Assembly (NCBI GenBank): GCA_913064775.1
Contig: CAJYAD010000002.1
Location: 62,001-126,000, forward strand
Reading direction: 5' to 3'
From: an uncultured Albidovulum sp.
GTDB lineage: Bacteria > Pseudomonadota > Alphaproteobacteria > Rhodobacterales > Rhodobacteraceae
Length of the DNA: 64,000 bases
Part shown: positions 58,318 to 64,000 of the stretch, piece by piece
How the letters are laid out: each line of letters opens with the position of its first letter
Numbering within the stretch: the stretch's first letter is position 1
Program-made: the position numbers and the translations under genes
The notes under the pieces: generated by a model
The model's input: the letters and a program-made list of their open reading frames with translations, nothing else
The model's database searches: none
What the model was told of the DNA's origin: nothing

Positions 58318-59961
58318 CTAGACCAGCCGCTCAACCTCTTTCGCGGCGCGGATGAAATCGGCGAACAGCGGATGCGGCGCGAAGGGTTTCGATTTCAGCT
58401 CGGGGTGGAACTGGACGCCGATGAACCACGGATGGTCCTTGACCTCGACGATCTCGGGCAGGCGGCCATCGGGCGACATGCCCGAGAAGATCAGGCCGCA
58501 TTTTTCCAGCTTGTCGCGGTACTTGATGTCGACCTCATAGCGATGGCGGTGGCGTTCCTCGATGGTGGTAGAGCCGTAGATCTCGGCCACCTTGGAACCC
58601 GGGGCAAGCTGCGCGGTATAGGCCCCGAGGCGCATCGTGCCGCCCTTGTCATCCTCGACCTTGCGCTGGACCTTGTAGTTGCCCTGCACCCATTCCTTGA
58701 GGTGATAGACGACGGGGGTGAAGCGCTTCTTGCCGGCCTCGTGGTCGAATTCCTCGGAACCGGCATCCGTCAACCCGGCCAGGTCGCGCGCCGCCTCGAT
58801 TACCGCCATCTGCATGCCCAGACAGATTCCCATATAGGGGATCTTGCGCTCGCGCGCGAATTTGACGGCCTTGATCTTGCCCTCGGTGCCGCGCTCGCCA
58901 AAGCCGCCGGGGACCAGAATCGCGTGGTAGCCTTCCAGATAGGGGGCGGGATCCTCGCGCTCGAAAATCTCGGCGTCGATCCATTCGGCCTTGACCCGGG
59001 TGCGGTTGGCCATGCCGCCATGGGTCAGCGCCTCGGCGATGGATTTGTAGGCGTCCTCCAGCTGGGTGTATTTGCCGACGATCGCGACGCGCACCTCGCC
59101 CTCGGCACGGTCGAGGCGGTCCATCACATCTTCCCAGCGGGTCAGATTCGGGCGCGGGGCGGGGCTGATTCCAAAGGCGTCCAGCACCGCCTGATCCAAC
59201 CCCTCGCGGTGGTAGGACAGCGGCGCCTCGTAGATCGTGGCGAGGTCGGGCGCGGCGATCACCGCTTCCTTGCGGACGTTGCAAAACAGCGCGATCTTCT
59301 CGCGCTCTTTTTCCGGGATCGGCCGCTCGGAGCGGCAGACCAGCACGTCGGGTGCGATCCCGATCGAGCGCAGCTCCTTCACCGAATGCTGGGTGGGCTT
59401 GGTCTTCAGCTCGCCGCTGGCGGTGACATAGGGCAACAGCGTGAGATGCATGAAGATGCACTGGCCGCGCGGGCGATCCTGGCTGAACTGGCGGATCGCC
59501 TCAAAGAAGGGCAGGCCCTCGATATCGCCGACCGTGCCGCCGATCTCGCACAGCATGAAATCGACCTCATCATCGCCGATCTCGATGAAGTCTTTGATTT
59601 CATTGGTGACGTGCGGGATCACCTGGATCGTCTTGCCAAGGTAGTCGCCGCGCCGCTCTTTCTCCAGCACGTTGGAATAGATCCGCCCGGAGCTGACGGA
59701 ATCCGTCTTGCGCGCGGCCACGCCGGTGAAGCGTTCGTAATGGCCAAGGTCCAGATCGGTCTCGGCGCCGTCGTCGGTGACGAAGACTTCGCCGTGCTCG
59801 AAAGGCGACATCGTGCCGGGGTCGACGTTGAGGTAGGGGTCAAGCTTTCTCAGCCGGACCGAGAAGCCCCGGGCCTGCAATAGCGCCCCCAGCGCCGCCG
59901 AAGCCAGGCCCTTGCCCAAGCTCGACACCACGCCGCCGGTAACGAAGACATAGCGTGCCAT
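58318..59961 (-). CDS. pyrG: CTP synthase
   Basis: Aminates UTP to CTP with glutamine. 547 aa, full length. N-terminal synthase domain begins [20 protein letters not shown] and has [15 protein letters not shown] and VCEIG-type loops; C-terminal GATase domain has [17 protein letters not shown] (Cys) and [14 protein letters not shown] (His/Glu). No control element of the leader-stutter kind known in firmicutes is expected or seen. Confidence 0.98.
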   Translation of the reverse strand: MARYVFVTGGVVSSLGKGLASAALGALLQARGFSVRLRKLDPYLNVDPGTMSPFEHGEVFVTDDGAETDLDLGHYERFTGVAARKTDSVSSGRIYSNVLEKERRGDYLGKTIQVIPHVTNEIKDFIEIGDDEVDFMLCEIGGTVGDIEGLPFFEAIRQFSQDRPRGQCIFMHLTLLPYVTASGELKTKPTQHSVKELRSIGIAPDVLVCRSERPIPEKEREKIALFCNVRKEAVIAAPDLATIYEAPLSYHREGLDQAVLDAFGISPAPRPNLTRWEDVMDRLDRAEGEVRVAIVGKYTQLEDAYKSIAEALTHGGMANRTRVKAEWIDAEIFEREDPAPYLEGYHAILVPGGFGERGTEGKIKAVKFARERKIPYMGICLGMQMAVIEAARDLAGLTDAGSEEFDHEAGKKRFTPVVYHLKEWVQGNYKVQRKVEDDKGGTMRLGAYTAQLAPGSKVAEIYGSTTIEERHRHRYEVDIKYRDKLEKCGLIFSGMSPDGRLPEIVEVKDHPWFIGVQFHPELKSKPFAPHPLFADFIRAAKEVERLV

Positions 59962-60155
59962 GCGGTGAAAACCCCCGTGATTGCGTTGCGCGAATGTGTG
60001 GACGCGCCCTGAAAAACTGCAGCACCACGGGAGTCAAGCTATAGCCGATTCCCGCCCTCGCTGCAACAAGGGGCGCAAGATGATGTTGGCTGTTCGGGGC
60101 GAAAACCCAGAAGTTGTGGTGATTGGGTCGCAGCCCCGAAATGGGGCCGCGGCGA

Positions 60156-60587
60156 TCAATCCGCGCGCTTCGGCGTCGCGGGCGTGTCGGGCGAGCCCGT
60201 GTTGCTGCCCGATCCGCCGATCGCGCTGCTAGGCGGCAGCAGATCCTTGGCCGAGGGCAGGGAATTGGTGGGTACGTTGCCGGGGCCCTGAACCGGCGCG
60301 GTGGGGGACGGCGCCGAAGCCGATCCGCCAATCTGGTCGATGACCGAGGATTCGGCCGATTGGCGCGCCGCCAGAACGGTCAGCGTCATCGAGGTGACCA
60401 GGAAGGCCGCAGCCAGGATCCAGGTGATCTTGGCCAGCGCGGTCGCGGCCTGGCGGCCGCTCATCACGCCGTCGCCGCCGCCGCCGCCACCCATGCCAAG
60501 CCCACCGCCTTCAGAGCGTTGGAGCAGCACGATGCCGACCAGGCAAAGCGCCAGGATCAGGTGGATGATGAGAACGACATTTTCCAT
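60156..60587 (-). CDS. secG: Preprotein translocase subunit SecG
   Basis: Two-TM partner of SecYE, 143 aa. TM1 [20 protein letters not shown], then [18 protein letters not shown]2 [20 protein letters not shown], and a Ser/Pro-rich tail of about 65 residues that is longer than in E. coli. The ATG at 60587 lies well inside the open frame that runs to 60737. Precedes pyrG on the same strand (194 bp). Confidence 0.93.
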   Translation of the reverse strand: MENVVLIIHLILALCLVGIVLLQRSEGGGLGMGGGGGGDGVMSGRQAATALAKITWILAAAFLVTSMTLTVLAARQSAESSVIDQIGGSASAPSPTAPVQGPGNVPTNSLPSAKDLLPPSSAIGGSGSNTGSPDTPATPKRAD

Positions 60588-60885
60588 ATGGTCGGGTATC
60601 CGCAGCTGGCTGACGGGGCTATTTAGGCTGATGCGTCCTGACCCGCAACCCCTCGGTGCCCGGGCAGCTGGGCTAATTGTCCGACTGCGGTGTGAATCGG
60701 AGGGCCGGGGCCGCGCGAAGCCGGCAACCGAAGCCATGCTCCTTGGCGCCGGTTCGCGCCAAAGCCCGCCCAGAATCCGCGCCGCGCCGCCGCCCCAGCG
60801 GCATCTTGCCCGAAATTTCCGGTTTCTCCCCGCCCCCGGCCCCGCTATACCGCGCTACGGCACGCCGCCAGGATATGAGGGATAC

Positions 60886-62178
60886 ATGGCCAACGTCGTC
60901 GTTGTGGGCGCCCAATGGGGCGATGAAGGCAAGGGCAAGATCGTCGACTGGCTGTCCAGCCGGGCCGACGTGATCGCGCGGTTCCAGGGCGGGCACAACG
61001 CGGGCCACACCCTGGTGATCGACGGCATCACCTACAAGCTGTCGCTGCTGCCTTCGGGCATCGTGCGCGCCGGCAAGCTCAGCGTCATCGGCAATGGCGT
61101 GGTGCTGGACCCCTGGGCCCTGCTGGCCGAGATCGAGCGGCTGACCGCACAGGGCGTGACCGTCACCCCCGAAAACCTGCTGATCGCCGAGAACACGCCG
61201 CTGATCCTGCCGATCCATGGAGAGCTGGACCGCGCCCGCGAGTCGCAGAATTCGGTGGCCAAGATCGGCACCACCGGCCGCGGCATCGGCCCGGCCTATG
61301 AGGACAAGGTCGGCCGCCGGGTGATCCGGGTGGCGGATCTGGGCGATCCGGCGACGCTGGATCTGCGGATCGGCCGGCTGCTGACCCACCACAACGCACT
61401 GCGCGCCGGTCTGGGGCTGGAACCCGTCGATTCCGAGGCGCTGAAGGCAATGCTGCTAGAGGTCGCGCCGAAGATCCTGCCCTTCGCCGCGCCGGTCTGG
61501 AAAGTGCTGACCGAGGCGCGCCGCGCCGGCAAGCGCATCCTGTTCGAGGGCGCCCAGGGCAGCCTGCTGGATGTCGATTTCGGTACCTATCCCTTTGTCA
61601 CCTCGTCGAACACCACCGCGGGCATGGCGGCCTCGGGCACCGGCCTCGGGCCCACGGCGATCGATTTCGTGCTGGGCATCGTCAAGGCCTACACGACGCG
61701 GGTGGGCGAAGGCCCGTTCCCCACCGAACTGAACGATTCCGACGGCCAGCGCCTGGGCGAGCGCGGCCATGAATTCGGCACCGTCACGGGGCGCAAGCGC
61801 CGCTGCGGCTGGTTCGACGCGGTGCTGGTGCGCCAGACCTGCGCGACCTCGGGCGTGTCGGGCATCGCGCTGACCAAGCTCGACGTGCTCGACGGCTTTG
61901 ATGAGCTGAAGATCTGCACCGGGTATGAGCTGGACGGCACCTTCTATGACTACCTGCCCACGGCGGCCGATCTGCAGGCGCGGGTGGTGCCGGTCTACGA
62001 GACGCTGGAAGGCTGGAGCGAAAGCACCGCGGGCGCGCGCAGCTGGGCCGACCTGCCCGGCGCGGCGGTCAAATATGTCCGTCGGATCGAAGAGCTGATC
62101 CAATGCCCGGTGGCGCTGCTGTCGACCAGCCCCGAGCGCGACGACACGATCCTTGTCACCGACCCGTTCGAGGACTGA
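60886..62178 (+). CDS. purA: Adenylosuccinate synthetase
   Basis: GTP-dependent first step from IMP to AMP. 430 aa. P-loop [70 protein letters not shown] and [19 protein letters not shown] are all present. The ATG at 60886 follows GAGGGA; the long open frame back to 60301 has no family match. The last base of the stop overlaps the DUF2842 ATG. Confidence 0.97.
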   Translation: MANVVVVGAQWGDEGKGKIVDWLSSRADVIARFQGGHNAGHTLVIDGITYKLSLLPSGIVRAGKLSVIGNGVVLDPWALLAEIERLTAQGVTVTPENLLIAENTPLILPIHGELDRARESQNSVAKIGTTGRGIGPAYEDKVGRRVIRVADLGDPATLDLRIGRLLTHHNALRAGLGLEPVDSEALKAMLLEVAPKILPFAAPVWKVLTEARRAGKRILFEGAQGSLLDVDFGTYPFVTSSNTTAGMAASGTGLGPTAIDFVLGIVKAYTTRVGEGPFPTELNDSDGQRLGERGHEFGTVTGRKRRCGWFDAVLVRQTCATSGVSGIALTKLDVLDGFDELKICTGYELDGTFYDYLPTAADLQARVVPVYETLEGWSESTAGARSWADLPGAAVKYVRRIEELIQCPVALLSTSPERDDTILVTDPFED

Positions 62179-62438
62179 TGGCGCTTGGTTACAAATTCCG
62201 GCGCCGCTGGTCGCTGATCGTGCTGCTCGTCGGGCTGCCGGCCTATATCGCGCTGGCGTGGTGGGCCACCAGCCTGCTACCCGACCGCCCGCCGGTCCTG
62301 CTGGAACTGGCGGTCTATATCGGGCTTGGCGTCCTTTGGGCGCTGCCCATGCGCTTCGTCTTCCTGGGCGTCGGACGGGAAGACCCCGACGCCCCAAGCC
62401 CCGGCAAGCCGGCCGAAAGCGAAGATCCGAAGCCCTAG
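62178..62438 (+). CDS. DUF2842 family membrane protein
   Basis: An 86 aa protein with two TM helices (about 11-30 LIVLLVGLPAYIALAWWATS and 41-63) and a charged tail. It matches DUF2842, an alphaproteobacterial family of unknown function. Its ATG overlaps the purA stop (TGATG), so it is translated with purA. Confidence 0.82.
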   Translation: MALGYKFRRRWSLIVLLVGLPAYIALAWWATSLLPDRPPVLLELAVYIGLGVLWALPMRFVFLGVGREDPDAPSPGKPAESEDPKP

Positions 62439-62452
62439 GGTATCGCGCCGGC

Positions 62453-62603
62453 GCACATCCCATCGCCGCTCAAAGCTGCCAAGGCCGTGCCAAGGGCGAC
62501 CCCCTCGCGATATCCATGCCAAAGCGAAAGCAACACGTTCGTCCCTTGCTTCTTTCTGGTGAAAATATCCTGGGGGTGCAGGGGGCAAAGCCCCCGCCGC
62601 CGC
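62453..62603. repeat. Composite dispersed intergenic repeat (long form)
   Basis: CCATCGCCGCTCAAAGCTGC ... GCGACCCCCTCGCGATATCC ... CTTGCTTCTTTCTGGTGAAA, then ATATCCTGGGGGTGC and a GGGGGC-AAA-GCCCCC hairpin. It aligns by eye with the complement of 4821-4994, with about 30 bp fewer. The stretch to 62684 has no gene. Confidence 0.7.
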
Positions 62604-62684
62604 GCCTGCAACGCCAAGCTCCGCAGGCCGACCTGCCCCACCTGCCGACATGGCAACAACTCTACATGGCTGGACAAACGAAAG

Positions 62685-62713
62685 CGGGCGGGGGGGCTAG
62701 CCCCTCCCGCCCG
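62685..62713 (-). terminator. Terminator of the acidic protein gene
   Basis: On the minus strand GGGCGGGAGGGGC pairs with GCCCCCCCGCCC (one bulge), followed by GCTTTCGTTTG. It lies 63 bp after the stop. Confidence 0.7.
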
Positions 62714-62775
62714 AACTGGTGACACGTTCACTGGTTACAATAGGTCTTACTGATTCACACCCAGCCCGGACCGCC

Positions 62776-64000
62776 CTAGCGGGCGATCTTGCGGGCCTCC
62801 AGAATGAACCGGGAAGATTGAGAAATCGCAAACTGGCCTCGTTTGACCTTCTTGATCTTGCCGTCGCGCAGCAGCGCGCCGAAGCTGCGCAGCCCGGCTT
62901 CGCGGCTGAAGCCGTCGCCCGCGCTAGTTTCGGCGCCGACAGCGGCGGCAAAGCGCATGATCTGCGGGCGGGTGAAATGCTCAAGCCCCTCGACGCAGTT
63001 CGAATAGGCCGCCGCCGCCTCCAGAAGGTCGGGAAGGCTGGTGGCCCCGATCCGTTCGGCGAACTCGGCGAAAGAGTGGCTGTCGGCGAGGGCTGCGGAA
63101 TCGTCGCGGTTCACCATCTCGATCGGATCTTCGTCGCTGTGATCGACGGCAAGATTGCTGCTGCTGACGCGGCGGGGCCGGATCGGATTCGCGCTCAGCG
63201 TGGCGGCCGGGCGGTCGATACGCTGCTCGGACACCAGCACCAGCGGCGCGGGGCGGTCGGACGGGGCCGCGGGGCGGCGCGCGGCGCTTTGGCCACCCTC
63301 CGCCACCGACGGGCGGCGCGGACGGACGACGCGGGCCAGATCGTCACGGTAGGAGCGCATCGCCTCGTCCGGGTTCGCCTCGGGGGGTTCGCCCAGCTCG
63401 CGATCGGCCTCCTTGGCGGCAACCGCGGCCTTCAGATGCGCGATCGTCGACAGCCGGCGGCGGCTTTCGGCGCCTTCCAGCTGGTTTTCCGTCTGCAGCA
63501 TCAGGCGGCTCATGGCATCGTCATCGGCCGAATCGCCCAGGATCGAGCGGCCGCCACGGTCCGGGCGGCGATGGGCGTCGACCTCACGCTCGACCGCGGC
63601 CAGCTCGGCCTGCAATTCGGCCTCGGCGTCGGGCGCGAGGCTGGTGACGGCGGCAGCGGCATCCAGCATGGCGAATGCGGAATCGTCCTCGTCCTCGTCC
63701 TCGACATGCGCGCGCGTGTCGGTGCCTTCCGCGTCATCGGCGTCGGGCTGAGCCTCATCCGCGGCAAGCTCGCCCTCGTCTTCAAACGCGACGTCCTCGA
63801 TCGGCTGGAGGTCTTCGGCGGGTTGCACCGCTTCCGCCTGGGGGGCGGCCTCGAAAGCCGCGGGGGCTTCGGCGATGTCCTCTTCGATCGCATCGTCCGC
63901 CTCGGCCTCGGGGGGCACGATCTGGGGCGCGGCGTTGGGGTCGAGGCGGCGGACCTTGATCACCCGGGCGCGGACGCGGGCAAGCGGCTCGTTCTCGTTC
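62776..64000 (-). CDS. Acidic low-complexity protein, C-terminal part (5' end outside window)
   Basis: Not recognised by name. The frame is open to the window edge; the GTG at 63963 is probably internal because ENEPLARVRARVIKVRRLDP reads on without break. At least 408 residues. Residues after that motif are very acidic (many Glu/Asp, Ala), then comes an RRLSTIAHLKAAVAAKEADR helix, an Arg/Pro-rich linker, and a folded C-terminal region (SLPDLLEAAAAYSNCVEGLE, LRSFGALLRDGKIKKVKRGQ, FAISQSSRFILEARKIAR). No TM segment or enzyme motif is seen. The C-terminal domain may bind nucleic acid or protein; that is a guess from its basic charge. Confidence 0.75.
   Translation of the reverse strand, partial: NENEPLARVRARVIKVRRLDPNAAPQIVPPEAEADDAIEEDIAEAPAAFEAAPQAEAVQPAEDLQPIEDVAFEDEGELAADEAQPDADDAEGTDTRAHVEDEDEDDSAFAMLDAAAAVTSLAPDAEAELQAELAAVEREVDAHRRPDRGGRSILGDSADDDAMSRLMLQTENQLEGAESRRRLSTIAHLKAAVAAKEADRELGEPPEANPDEAMRSYRDDLARVVRPRRPSVAEGGQSAARRPAAPSDRPAPLVLVSEQRIDRPAATLSANPIRPRRVSSSNLAVDHSDEDPIEMVNRDDSAALADSHSFAEFAERIGATSLPDLLEAAAAYSNCVEGLEHFTRPQIMRFAAAVGAETSAGDGFSREAGLRSFGALLRDGKIKKVKRGQFAISQSSRFILEARKIAR

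Noticed and set aside
61456-62463. Long minus-strand frame opposite purA
   Set aside because: purA motifs on the plus strand are complete; the minus frame is an antisense artefact.

Overview
The window is GC-rich, densely coded chromosomal DNA from an alphaproteobacterium, most likely of the Rhodobacteraceae (Rhodobacter/Paracoccus relatives). The signs are a phaZ <> phaC-phaP-phaR polyhydroxyalkanoate cluster with CTGC-N3-GCAG operators, a SAM-II riboswitch on metZ, an atpHAGDC operon, CIRCE-controlled groESL, an ALDH16-type aldehyde dehydrogenase beside deoC, and GC-rich palindromic repeats between genes. I see no phage, insertion sequence, CRISPR array, tRNA or rRNA. The window reads as core chromosome; both end genes are cut by the window edges.

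Layout. 1-5 kb: malate synthase G (5' end missing), a GlcG/HbpS-like protein, a sigma70 promoter with SAM-II riboswitch and terminator in front of metZ, then folE2. 5-9 kb (minus): deoC, a DUF1272 protein and ALDH16, which look like a deoxyribose/aldehyde operon. 9-11.5 kb: a DUF3572 protein, a PleD-like diguanylate cyclase and an alpha/beta hydrolase-fold protein without its nucleophile serine. 11.5-16 kb: PHA depolymerase, synthase, phasin and repressor. 16-23.4 kb: a polyamine/amine catabolic region with a class III aminotransferase, a LysR regulator, a DegT-fold aminotransferase, PuuB, PuuA and a class I glutamine amidotransferase. 23.7-26.8 kb: a MotA/ExbB-like channel protein and a MotB/OmpA-like partner with a very long periplasmic helical spacer, a predicted ion-driven envelope machine of unknown job. 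27-31 kb: clpA, gloB and a methyltransferase. 31.4-36.3 kb: the F1 ATP synthase operon.

36.7-44.8 kb: an H-type lectin-like protein, prs, a DsbA/HCCA isomerase, an alpha/beta hydrolase, threonine aldolase, a YcgN-family protein, ribF, a MaoC hydratase, a HAD phosphatase and Mn-dependent pyrophosphatase. 45-49.4 kb: groESL with sigma70 promoter and CIRCE, ftsY, and an EamA permease. 49.5-58.2 kb: peroxiredoxin, a ferredoxin reductase-like flavoprotein, rsmD, a HAD phosphatase, free methionine sulfoxide reductase, a PhzF-like protein, a DUF1330 protein, two LysE exporters around a tandem-GFA protein, a lytic transglycosylase lipoprotein and an LLM-class flavin oxidoreductase. 58.3-64 kb: pyrG, secG, purA, a DUF2842 protein and the C-terminal part of an acidic, low-complexity protein.

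The regulatory content is clear in several places: metZ (SAM-II), phaP and probably phaR (PhaR sites), groESL (CIRCE), an inverted repeat over the translation-initiation region of the DegT gene, and a hairpin in the atp leader. A dispersed palindromic repeat, roughly AAATATCCC-(AC)-GGGGGT followed by a G5/C5 hairpin, occurs about eight times between genes. It also has a longer composite form of about 150-200 bp.
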